In this document: in pieces, positions 1 through 7,892 of the stretch | How the letters are laid out: each line of letters begins with the position of its first letter | Position numbering within the stretch: position 1 is the first letter of the stretch | Assembly: GCA_030761205.1 (NCBI GenBank) | Contig: JAULJL010000011.1 | Location: 14,002,501 to 14,066,500 of the forward strand | From: Fremontodendron californicum | Lineage: Eukaryota > Streptophyta > Magnoliopsida > Malvales > Malvaceae | Reading direction: 5' to 3' | Length of the DNA stretch: 64,000 nucleotides | Notes under the pieces: model-generated | The model's database searches: none | What the model was told of the DNA's origin: nothing | Seen by the model: only the letters and a program-made list of their open reading frames with translations | Program-made: the position numbers and the translations under genes

Positions 1-179
1 TGCAATGCCATTGTGTCTCATGGGCTTTATATTCACAAGTCATTTATAACAATAATAACAAAACTTATGGATAAAAAAATACCTCAATTATAATTAATAA
101 ACTATAATGTACAATACATGAATATATAAATAGCGTCTTACAAGCCCAACTAGATTGGTTTGTAGGGCTTACACCAACA
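1..179 (-). repeat. Partial 3' LTR of copia-1
   Basis: The first 179 bases match 16064-16242 closely (same order, scattered substitutions), so the window opens inside the 3' LTR of a minus-strand copia element. On the minus strand the LTR starts TGTTGGTGTAAG at 179. The purine-rich stretch just inside it (180-191, AATGGGAGAT on the minus strand) is a typical copia polypurine tract. The rest of this LTR lies left of the window. Confidence 0.85.
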
Positions 180-191
180 ATCTCCCATTAT
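180..191 (-). promoter_or_regulatory. Polypurine tract of copia-1
   Basis: On the minus strand AATGGGAGAT directly precedes the LTR start TGTTGG. Plus-strand DNA synthesis of copia elements is primed from such a tract. It fixes the element's orientation as minus. Confidence 0.7.
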
Positions 192-382
192 CACTAAAGC
201 CAATCGCCCATGTACTTAAGCCCATGTCCTTCCATGCGACGATTATGTTTCTGCTGGGACCGAACCTTAGTGGGTAACCTTTTTCATATTAATGTCACCT
301 CTTTCAATGATTACACTATTAAGGTGAAACTATCGTAATATATGTATGGATCAACGATGAGACCTTGGTTTCTTAGCTTGCG

Positions 383-1281
383 CTATAGCTTTATTGTTAT
401 CACAGTAAAATGGTATTGGATCAACAATGCTCGGAACCAACCAAGTTCTTTAATGAACTTCTTGATCCAAACAACCTTCTTTGTTGCTTCAAACGAGGAT
501 ATATACTCAGCTTTGGTTGTTGAATCTAGAGTCATCTCTAGTTTGGAACCTTTCCAACTGACTTTACCAAGATTCAAGGTAAATATATAATTACACTGCG
601 ATTTACTGTCATCCTAATCAGATTAGAAGTCAGCATCTGTATAACCCCTAACTTGGAGTTCAACCCCTCCATGGAACAAGAAATGTCCATGCTAAACCTT
701 TTAGCATCTTGTCTATGAAAACGAATTGGGACAATCCAAGCAGCCTTTTCGATCTATCTCTATAGATCTTAATTCCTAGAATATATGCTGCTTCTCCCAA
801 ATCCTTCATGGAGAACTGTTTGGACAACCAGACCTTGGTGGTTTGAAGCACAGGTACATCGTTTCCTATGAGCAATATGTCATCAACATATAGCACCAAG
901 AAAACAATTGCATGTTCGTTTACCTTATTGTAAACACATGGTTCATCAGGATTCTTAATGAAACCAAATTCTTTAATTGTTTCATCAAACCTGATGTTCC
1001 AACTTTGAGATGCTTGCTTTAGTCCATAAATGGACTTTTGCAGCTTGCATACCTTATTAAATGTGGCATTGGATGAAAACCTTTAGGTTGTGTTATATAC
1101 ACTTCCTCTTGCAAATTCCCGTTTAGGAATGTAGTTTTTACATCCATCTGCCATATCTCATAATCATGGTATGCAACAATAGTAAGCATAATCCTAATGG
1201 ACTCTACCATGACAACTGGTGAAAAGGTTTCTTCAAAATCAATGCCTTCAACTTGATTATAACCTTTTGCAACCAATCTAG
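383..1281 (-). pseudogene. copia-1 pol, reverse transcriptase and RNase H part (3' piece)
   Basis: Minus-strand remnants of Ty1/copia polymerase. Going from high to low coordinates: the RT region with AKGYNQVEGIDFEETFSPV and MDVKTTFLNGNL (1276 down to 1081); the catalytic YVDDILLIG (about 899-870); KDLGEAAYILGIKI (about 810-770); and RNase H with STTKAEYISSFEATKK (about 540-480). The reading frame changes at least twice, so it is not translatable. The remainder of RT continues at 10858, because element A inserted exactly between codons of the RT segment reading YKAR|LVAKGY. Removing element A and one TSD copy rejoins the domain, apart from an older one-base indel. Confidence 0.9.
1277..1281. 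other. Target site duplication TCTAG, left copy (element A)
   Basis: TCTAG directly precedes the LTR start TGATAACTCG, and the same five bases follow the 3' LTR at 10858-10862. Five bases is the usual duplication for Ty3/gypsy insertion. Confidence 0.9.
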
Positions 1282-2767
1282 TGATAACTCGTATAATTAT
1301 ATAGTTTTTAGTTATGTTTTATTATTGTTTTGTGTCAAATACGAGTTATTATTGTTTAGTCTAATTGTGTTTATGATCTTTTATATTTTTATGTAATTTG
1401 GTGTTTTTCACAAGTTTCTTTGAGTGATTTCAGATTACTAGAATTAAGGGCAAATCCAGTTCAGTTCCAGTTCCGACACCTTTTGCCATATCAGCTATAT
1501 CTCGAGGTTCACTGAAGCAATAAGGCTGAACTTTGTATCCCTGCAAAGCTAAGAGGCATATCTATCTTTTTCATGTTTTACACTTCTTGAAACGGAGTCG
1601 TTTTCCCTAGCGAAATCGACCATCAAGTTGGCTGATGTGCAATGACGTCTGTTCTGCACTGTTTTGGTATTTTGACCATATCTCCCGATCCACGTGCGCA
1701 AATGATCTGATTCCAACGGCTATGGATCCGTAACTGATAGGGGTATATTTTTCTAGAAGACCATTTTATCAGATCGAGCCTCCAACATTGACAAAATCGA
1801 CCATCAAGCTGGCTGATCAGAATTGTCATACAATATGACGAAAATTGTTAGAAAAATGCACCCACCTATTATACCTACCTTTGAAATTTGTAAAGCTTGT
1901 CTCTTGTCATTTAGCCCTCCAAAATGTGTATAAATAGAGGGCCTTGGATGAGTATGGGGATATACATTGATACATTGGTAGGATAGCCATTGTAATAAAA
2001 TTCTCTAAGTTTTCTTTTTCTTTCCTTTCTCTAGTTTTCTTTTTCTTCTTACATTTCTTTTCATTTTATTCATATCTAGTATGTGTTTCTAATCATATTG
2101 TTGAGGTGATGAGGTGAAGCTCTTGGTAAATGCTAAGGTTAGTCTCTTAAACATGAGCTAAAATGAATCATCATTTATAAGCACTAGCATAGATAATATT
2201 TTCTTTTGGTTTAAAATCATACTTGCAAAGTAGAGATCTTGATTCATTATTGACAATGAAAATGGCACAGTAAATGCTTGGTTTCATAACCTTGATCTGT
2301 TGTAGACATATACCTTGGCATAAGGAATGCTTGGACTCTTTTTATGAGTTTTGAGGACACCAAATGAACATAATATCATATGCTATGGACGTTGGACAAT
2401 TTGGACTGAATTGCTAAACCTTCCGATTGGAACCTCCCTTATGTGTGGATTTCAATTGTGTAATAAAACAAGATTAATCTTAGCATAACACCAAGAGTGG
2501 ATTCTCTAACCTCAACATCCTTTCTTATTGTTTTTTATATTTTGTTTAATTTCTTTTATGTTATTTTATTTATTTTGTTCTCTAATATCTTGTTTATTTT
2601 GTTTTGTTGTTGATTCCCTAATATCTTGTTTACTTTCTTTTTCTTATATATTTATAAACTTATACTTACTAATACGCTTCCCTGTGGTTCGACCTCGGAC
2701 ACCCGAGAATTTATTACTTGAACATAACCTGCACTTGGGTTTACAACTCTTAATTGAGTTTCCATCA
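1282..2767 (+). repeat. 5' LTR of element A
   Basis: Starts TGATAACTCG, ends TTTCCATCA, and is the same length as the 3' copy at 9372-10857. A TATAAATA box sits at 1929-1936. U3 holds two copies of an AAATCGACCATCAAG(T/C)TGGCTGAT unit and one TGACGTC (1643-1649), a bZIP-type site. From the start to about 2047 it matches the LTR of element B; beyond that it is unrelated, so U3 is shared and U5 is not. Confidence 0.93.
1929..1936 (+). promoter_or_regulatory. TATA box of element A LTR
   Basis: TATAAATA sits in an otherwise conserved stretch and recurs at 10019-10026, 22567-22574 and 29979-29986 in the other A and B LTRs. Transcription would start about 30 bases downstream, close to where A and B LTRs diverge. 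Confidence 0.7.
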
Positions 2768-2773
2768 AGTTTT

Positions 2774-2791
2774 TGGCGCCGTTGCCGGGGA
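2774..2791 (+). promoter_or_regulatory. Primer-binding site of element A (tRNA-Asp type)
   Basis: TGGCGCCGTTGCCGGGGA lies six bases after the LTR end. It is complementary to the 3' end of plant tRNA-Asp and is common in Athila/Tat gypsy elements. The same site follows the element B LTR. Confidence 0.85.
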
Positions 2792-2836
2792 AGCAATACT
2801 AAGTATATAAGTTTATAAGTATATTTATTTTTTATT

Positions 2837-2967
2837 GGCTGGTTATACCGCCTAATTTATTTTTATTGGCTGGTTATACCGCCTAATTTTGTATATTTAT
2901 TTATTTTTATTGGCTGGTTATACCGCCTAATTTAGTATATTTATTTTGTTTGGCTGGTTATACCGCC
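2837..2967 (+). repeat. Four copies of GGCTGGTTATACCGCC in the element A leader
   Basis: Perfect 16-mers at 2837-2852, 2868-2883, 2912-2927 and 2952-2967, each followed by TAATTT and separated by AT-rich spacers of variable length. Each can fold as RNA into a small hairpin (GGC and GGU pairing with GCC and ACC around a UAU loop, one bulged U). Element B has three copies of the same 16-mer, but inside its LTR. Confidence 0.85.
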
Positions 2968-3084
2968 TAATTTGTATATTAACTTTGTTTTATGCTTGTT
3001 TGGCGACGTGATTTTAGATCTCGTCGTTTAGTTAGATTTTATTGTGAAACTTTTTCAGGTAATCTTTCTAATACAACTCCTACC

Positions 3085-5868
3085 ATGGCTGACAATGAAA
3101 GTGTTCATGCTGAAGATGAGAACAGACAAGTACGCACCATGCGTGACTACTTGCAACCAACTCGAAGCTCATCACCCTCTTGTTTTATTTTTCCTCTCAA
3201 TGCAAACAACTTTCGTTTTAAACCAGGTATGATAGCTTTGCTTCCAAATTTCCATGGGTTAGAATCGGAAAGTGCTTACTCGTTTCTAAAAGACTTCGAA
3301 GATGTATGTGTCACCTTTAATGACCAACAATGTACAAATGAAATTGTCAAGCTAAAATTATTTCCTTTTTCTTTAAAAGATAAAGCAAAAATTTGGCTTC
3401 ATAATTTAAAACCAAGGTCAATTGGCACATGGCAAGAATTACAAACTGAGTTTCTAAAGAAATTTTTCCCAGCACATAAAACTACTGCTTTGAAAAGACA
3501 GATTCAAAATTTCAATCAAAATCAAAATGAAGCATTTTTTCAGTGCTGGGAGCGTTTTAAAGATTTGTTAAGTTCTTGTCCACATCATGGTTTTGAAAAA
3601 TGGCGTCTTATTAGTTTCTTTTATGAAAGTTTAACTCCCGAAACTAAACAATTTGTTGAAACAATGTGTAACGGTGAGTTTCTAGAAAAAGAACCTGAAG
3701 AAGCCTTTGACTACCTAGACCATTTGGCAAATAACTCTCAAGCCTGGCACACAGATAATTCCTCTGAAAGTTCCAATAGATCTAATGTTGTTTCTAACAG
3801 AGGAAAATATCATTTTAGTCAAGAAGATGAGATAAAAGCTAAACTAGCTAATTTGGCTAGAAAGATTGAAGCCATGGAACTTAGAGAAGTAAAAGAAGTC
3901 AAAACGGTTAAAAATGAAGAAAGTTGTGGAATTTGTGAAATCATGGGACACCCCACTTCTGAATGCCCAAACATTCCCATTCTTAAAGAAGCGTTGCATG
4001 ATCAAGTAAATTCCATAAACACATTTAAAAAGCCTTTTCCTTCTCCTTACTCTGAAACGTATAACCCTGAATGGAGAAATCATCCCAACTTCAGTTGGCG
4101 GAATAATAATCATGTTCAGGTACCACAATCTCAAAAGTCGGGCAACACTTTTTCCTATCAACCTTCACGTGTACAAACCTTGGAAGAAACATTGCAAGCA
4201 TTCATGCAAACACAAGCAAATGTGAATAGCCGGACTTCACAGGACATCAATGAGATCAAAAACACCTTGTCCACATTGACAGCTTCATTACGCACTCAAG
4301 AAAAAGGTAAGTTTCCTGCTCAACCTCAGCCTAACCCTTCTACTCAATGTCTTGTTTCTTGCTCCAATGAAACTCAACAGGAAAATGCCAGTTCTATCAC
4401 AACTCTTCGAAGTGGAAAGGCAATTGACAAAAAGATTCCATCAAAAGACCAAGATCCTCTTTCCCCTCCGAAAAGTAATGGTAAGGATGATGGTAAGTCT
4501 GAACTTCTTGAAAATTTGGACAAAGAAAAAGGTATGCATCCTGCTCCTTTTCCTCAAAGGTTGCAAACAATAAAGAATTTGAATCAAAATGCAGAAATTT
4601 ATGAACTTTTCAAACAAGTTAAGATTAACATTCCTTTATTGGATGCAATCAAACAAGTTCCATCTTATGCTAAATTTTTGAAGGACATGTGCACAGTTAA
4701 AAGGAAACATAATGTACAAAAGAAAGCATTTTTGACGGAAAGTGTGAGCTCAATCATTCAGCACCTTACTCCACCAAAATTCAAAGATCCTGGATGTCCA
4801 ACAATCTCATGCATCATTGGAAACACTAGAATAGAACGTGCATTGCTTGATCTTGGTGCTAGTGTTAATCTTTTGCCTTTTTCTGTTTATCAACAGTTAG
4901 GTTTAGGTGAACTCAAGGAAACACCTGTTACACTTCAACTAGCTGATCGTTCTGTAAAAATTCCTCGAGGGATAGTTGAAGATGTTTTGGTTCAAATTGA
5001 TAATTTTTACTTCCCTGTTGATTTTATTGTTTTGGACACACATCCTGTTTCAAATCCAAATGTTCAAATTCCTGTTATATTAGGCCGTCCATTTCTTGCG
5101 ACTTCTAATGCTCTGATAAATTGCAGGAATGGTATGTTGAACATTTCTTTTGGAAATATGACTTTAGAATTAAATGTGTTCAACATTTGCAAGCAACCTG
5201 GTGATAATTCAGAAGTACATGAAGTGGATTTCATTGAAGAACTTGTTCATGAACATCTCACCACTACCACATTCCATGATCCTTTAGAAGCTTATTTAAT
5301 TGAATGTGAGTTTGATAATGCTTCAGAAATTTCACACACTGATTCTTTGTTAAATTCTTTTCAGGTTAAGCATTGTTGGAAACAAAAGTTTGAGGAACTT
5401 CCATCACTCACAAATGTCACTGTACCATCAACTATTGAACCACCCAAGCTGGATTTAAAACCATTGCCATCCGAGCTAAAATATTCCTTTTTGGGTGAGA
5501 ATGAAACTTTTCCAGTCATAAATGAACTTGAGGAACTCAGAAATGATGCATATGAGAATTCTAAAATTCATAAAGAAAGAACTAAAGCCTTTCATGACAA
5601 GTTAATTTCAAGAAAAACATTTGATGTTGGGCAAAAAGTTCTACTTTATAATTCTAGACTTCACATATTTCCTGGTAAGTTGAGATCAAGATGGACTGGC
5701 CCATTTGTGGTTAAACATGTGTATCATTATGGAGCAGTTGACATTGAGAATCCTCAAAATGGTAACGTATTCAAGGTAAATGGACAAAGACTCAAACTCT
5801 TTTTGGAAAATCATGTTACTCAAGAAGAGGTTGTTTTTCTTTCTGATCCTTGTTTTGAAAATAACTAG
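3085..5868 (+). CDS. gag-protease fused in frame to integrase C-terminal tail (element A)
   Basis: An open frame runs from 2992, but ATG 3085 (context ACCATGG, protein starting MADNESVHAEDE) looks like the true gag start, giving 927 aa. It forms virus-like particles and processes them. Visible domains: retrotrans_gag capsid core (about residues 45-180); zinc knuckle C-x2-C-x4-H-x4-C (residues 281-294); an LRSGK linker; an aspartic protease with LLDLGASVNLLP (catalytic Asp about residue 589) and ILGRPFL. A short piece of the pol start (KPLPSELKYSFLGENE) is joined directly at about residue 811 to the integrase C-terminus (ELEELRNDAYENSKIHKERT... and the GPF module). RT, RNase H and the integrase zinc finger and core are missing, yet the frame stays open. 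The family's usual full polyprotein is roughly twice this length. Confidence 0.9.
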   Translation: MADNESVHAEDENRQVRTMRDYLQPTRSSSPSCFIFPLNANNFRFKPGMIALLPNFHGLESESAYSFLKDFEDVCVTFNDQQCTNEIVKLKLFPFSLKDKAKIWLHNLKPRSIGTWQELQTEFLKKFFPAHKTTALKRQIQNFNQNQNEAFFQCWERFKDLLSSCPHHGFEKWRLISFFYESLTPETKQFVETMCNGEFLEKEPEEAFDYLDHLANNSQAWHTDNSSESSNRSNVVSNRGKYHFSQEDEIKAKLANLARKIEAMELREVKEVKTVKNEESCGICEIMGHPTSECPNIPILKEALHDQVNSINTFKKPFPSPYSETYNPEWRNHPNFSWRNNNHVQVPQSQKSGNTFSYQPSRVQTLEETLQAFMQTQANVNSRTSQDINEIKNTLSTLTASLRTQEKGKFPAQPQPNPSTQCLVSCSNETQQENASSITTLRSGKAIDKKIPSKDQDPLSPPKSNGKDDGKSELLENLDKEKGMHPAPFPQRLQTIKNLNQNAEIYELFKQVKINIPLLDAIKQVPSYAKFLKDMCTVKRKHNVQKKAFLTESVSSIIQHLTPPKFKDPGCPTISCIIGNTRIERALLDLGASVNLLPFSVYQQLGLGELKETPVTLQLADRSVKIPRGIVEDVLVQIDNFYFPVDFIVLDTHPVSNPNVQIPVILGRPFLATSNALINCRNGMLNISFGNMTLELNVFNICKQPGDNSEVHEVDFIEELVHEHLTTTTFHDPLEAYLIECEFDNASEISHTDSLLNSFQVKHCWKQKFEELPSLTNVTVPSTIEPPKLDLKPLPSELKYSFLGENETFPVINELEELRNDAYENSKIHKERTKAFHDKLISRKTFDVGQKVLLYNSRLHIFPGKLRSRWTGPFVVKHVYHYGAVDIENPQNGNVFKVNGQRLKLFLENHVTQEEVVFLSDPCFENN

Positions 5869-6051
5869 ATGTAAATATAATTTTTACTAATCTTCAAAAA
5901 AAAAAAAAAAAAATTCATTTTTTTCCCGGTTAAATGGCGGATAACGGTACTCCGTGATTATTTAAGTCGGTTCCATCAGCTACCCACAAAACTGATATTG
6001 TATATAAATTTCTCTTTCAATTTCTCTTTCATTTTTTTTATTTTTCTTTCA

Positions 6052-6053
6052 AG
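6052..6053 (+). promoter_or_regulatory. Possible 3' splice site before the CRP-like ORF (A)
   Basis: A pyrimidine-rich stretch of about 40 bases ends TTTCTTTCAAG, immediately before the ATG at 6054. Element B has TTTTTTTTTCAG at the same place. A matching 5' splice-like CAGGTAATC lies at 3056-3064 in the gag leader. Splicing is inferred from sequence only. Confidence 0.4.
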
Positions 6054-6590
6054 ATGGATGATATTCTCACAAGATTGCAGAAACGATTTCCTCCTTTTCC
6101 TCGAAATATTTTACTGAAGCTTTACCAAGTTCGATTTGAAAGATTAAGAATGCTTATGAACAAAGGGATTCCTGAAGACATACGTTGGATAATTGAAGCC
6201 AAGGTACGTGAAGATGAATATCTTCCTGTTTTGCATTTACCAGGTACAGGTAGAAGCACTTATGCAAAGAAGCGACGAGCAAAGCGCATGAGTTCAAATT
6301 GCCACAAGTGTGCACGATGGACGTGTAACGGTAAATGTCGTTCTATTGGGATTCCGTCCTCTAATCGAGATGATAAAATTGAATTCATTAAGGATGGACT
6401 GAGTAAGGAGAATTTGGGTAATATCCAACTTTCTCTTGAGACGCATCCTAGTGGAGACGTACAAAGAGAAATTCTTGATTTATGGTCGCAATTTCAAAAG
6501 GAATGGCAACATCTTGGGAATCTGATGTTAAAAGACCCTGTTTGCCAGCTTGTAAGAAAACTGGATGGGAAGCATATCCTCGACTCATAG
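6054..6590 (+). CDS. CRP-like nucleic-acid-binding protein (carlavirus cysteine-rich protein type), element A copy
   Basis: 178 aa, intact. An N-terminal part rich in Arg and Leu (1-60) is followed by the basic stretch GRSTYAKKRRAKR (66-78), then C83-x2-C86-x4-C91-x3-C95, then GIPSSN and KIEFIKDGL (98-116), and a C-terminal extension with no recognised domain. The arrangement of GRS-x-YA, an RR-rich run, a CH-x-C zinc motif, a GI motif and a K..FI..G motif is the one I know from carlavirus (Betaflexiviridae) cysteine-rich proteins, Pfam Carla_C4. Those are about 100-130 aa, bind nucleic acid, enter the nucleus, and in some viruses suppress silencing or alter host transcription. The homology call is by eye. 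It sits 185 bases after gag and 366 bases before the LOG ORF, on the same strand. The basic run would serve as a nuclear signal. A function in the element is inference. Confidence 0.68.
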   Translation: MDDILTRLQKRFPPFPRNILLKLYQVRFERLRMLMNKGIPEDIRWIIEAKVREDEYLPVLHLPGTGRSTYAKKRRAKRMSSNCHKCARWTCNGKCRSIGIPSSNRDDKIEFIKDGLSKENLGNIQLSLETHPSGDVQREILDLWSQFQKEWQHLGNLMLKDPVCQLVRKLDGKHILDS

Positions 6591-6902
6591 AAGGCGTTTA
6601 AGCCGTTTCTGGACGTAAAACCAGAGGAAGATGTGAGCCACAATCACAACTACGATAAATGACTTCTCAGCTTTTGGTTTGATTTGCAATAATTTCATTT
6701 CGGTTTAATTTACGTGTTGTTCGATTTGTGTAATTATTCTCGTATTTTTTGCATTGGACTTTTACGGTTGATTTTTCTTCTCTTTTTGATTTTCTTCCTG
6801 AAATCACGCAAAAATCTTTTGTTAGGTTAACATTTTCTTCTGACAGGTCAAATACACTTTCGGCGACATTATTACTCTTGTCTGGTTCACTACTCAGTCC
6901 TC

Positions 6903-6935
6903 TATATATTACACCATGTACTCATTCTCTTTCAG
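6903..6935 (+). promoter_or_regulatory. TATA-like box and possible 3' splice site before the LOG ORF (A)
   Basis: TATATATT (6903-6910) is followed by TTCTCTTTCAG ending at 6935, 21 bases before the LOG ATG. It could be an internal promoter with a start near 6935, or a splice acceptor used from the LTR transcript. The stretch is conserved in element B (26365-26397). Confidence 0.4.
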
Positions 6936-6956
6936 GCACTCGAAAAAGAAAAAAAA

Positions 6957-7604
6957 ATGGAAAGCACTTCGTCCCAGCGCATTAAAAAAATTTGTGTCTT
7001 TGGAGGTGCTTATCCAGGGAAAAATAACATATTTGCTGATGAAGCCATAAGAGTTGGAGTAATACTTGCCCAACAAAAGATCCAGTTGATTTATGGAGGC
7101 GGTAGTACGGGTCTAATGGGAGCAGTCGCTACAGCAGCACACGCCGGAGGTAGTTCAGTTCTAGGAATCGTGCCAAAACTATTCACAGATTTTTGTGGAC
7201 CTACCGTGGGTAAAGAAATACAAGTCTGGAGTATCCCTGAACGGATGACAATCATGTACCATTCTGCCGATGCATTCATTGCTTTACCAGGAGGTCTGGG
7301 TACATTGGAAGAAATAGCTTGCGTGGCTTCTTGGTCATCTTTGGTCACAAATAAGAAACCCATTGGTTTGCTTAATATTAATGGTTATTTTAGTAATTTG
7401 CTTTCATATTTAGATAATGCTGTGGATAATGGATTCATGTTTTCAGAGGCAAGGAGAACCATAATTTCTGCTACAACCATTGAAGATTTACTCAAAAAGC
7501 TACAAGCTTATGAGTGTTTATCTGCTACGGTTGTTTCGCAAACGCTCGGAAAAAGAAAAAGAGATATGGACGAGCAAGGAGTGGATTGCACTTTGTCTTT
7601 GTGA
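6957..7604 (+). CDS. LOG-family cytokinin riboside 5'-monophosphate phosphoribohydrolase, element A copy
   Basis: 215 aa, single exon, intact. LOG enzymes release active cytokinin base from its ribotide in the cytosol or nucleus. Visible motifs: ICVFGGAYPGKN (12-23), YGGGSTGLMG (46-55), an Arg at 96 in the PERM segment matching the conserved catalytic Arg region, and PGGLGTLEE (111-119) with the catalytic Glu. KKPIGLLNINGYF (133-145) also fits the family. Differences from ordinary plant LOGs: GGAYPG in place of CGSSPG, Tyr-His in place of the second Arg before the DAFIALPGG segment, and a C-terminal tail with GKRKRD (198-203) that could act as a nuclear signal. ATG 6957 is chosen because the upstream ATG at 6916 is out of frame. 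Regulation would come from the LTR or the TATA-like box at 6903. The lack of introns and position inside an LTR pair point to capture as a cDNA. Catalytic activity is untested. Confidence 0.9.
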   Translation: MESTSSQRIKKICVFGGAYPGKNNIFADEAIRVGVILAQQKIQLIYGGGSTGLMGAVATAAHAGGSSVLGIVPKLFTDFCGPTVGKEIQVWSIPERMTIMYHSADAFIALPGGLGTLEEIACVASWSSLVTNKKPIGLLNINGYFSNLLSYLDNAVDNGFMFSEARRTIISATTIEDLLKKLQAYECLSATVVSQTLGKRKRDMDEQGVDCTLSL

Positions 7605-7860
7605 CATTATCTAACATTTTGCTTGTTGTGTCTCAGTTATAATAAGTGGTTAGCAACCTCTGCAGGTAATATCTCCTAAATTCTACCTTTAAAATTTGAC
7701 ATTGGGGACAATGTCATATTTTAGTAGGGGGTAAGGGACATATTTTGCTAATAAAAAAAAATTGTTGTGTTTTAAGACATTTAGAAGTATTCATTCTGAA
7801 CAAGGTCTGAGTAAGGGAGACTTGAGACATACCTTGTCCGTTTGATTTAATCTTCTTCTT

Positions 7861-7892
<32 letters not shown>

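Noticed and set aside
1623..1829. 68-aa minus-strand ORF in both A LTRs
   Set aside because: It lies across the U3 enhancer-like units and has no similarity I recognise.
2528..2818. 96-aa hydrophobic ORF (also at 10618-10908 and reversed at 63206-63484)
   Set aside because: It is the T-rich U5 side of the A-type LTR read in one frame; it recurs only with the LTR and has no domain.
6054..6590. The four-Cys motif as a retroviral-type gag zinc knuckle
   Set aside because: A knuckle is C-x2-C-x4-H-x4-C. This one is C-x2-C-x4-C-x3-C with a preceding basic run, and the element already has a normal knuckle in gag.
6957..7604. LOG as an ordinary host gene
   Set aside because: It lies inside a TSD-bounded LTR pair, has no introns (plant LOG genes have several), and a near-identical copy sits at the same place in element B.
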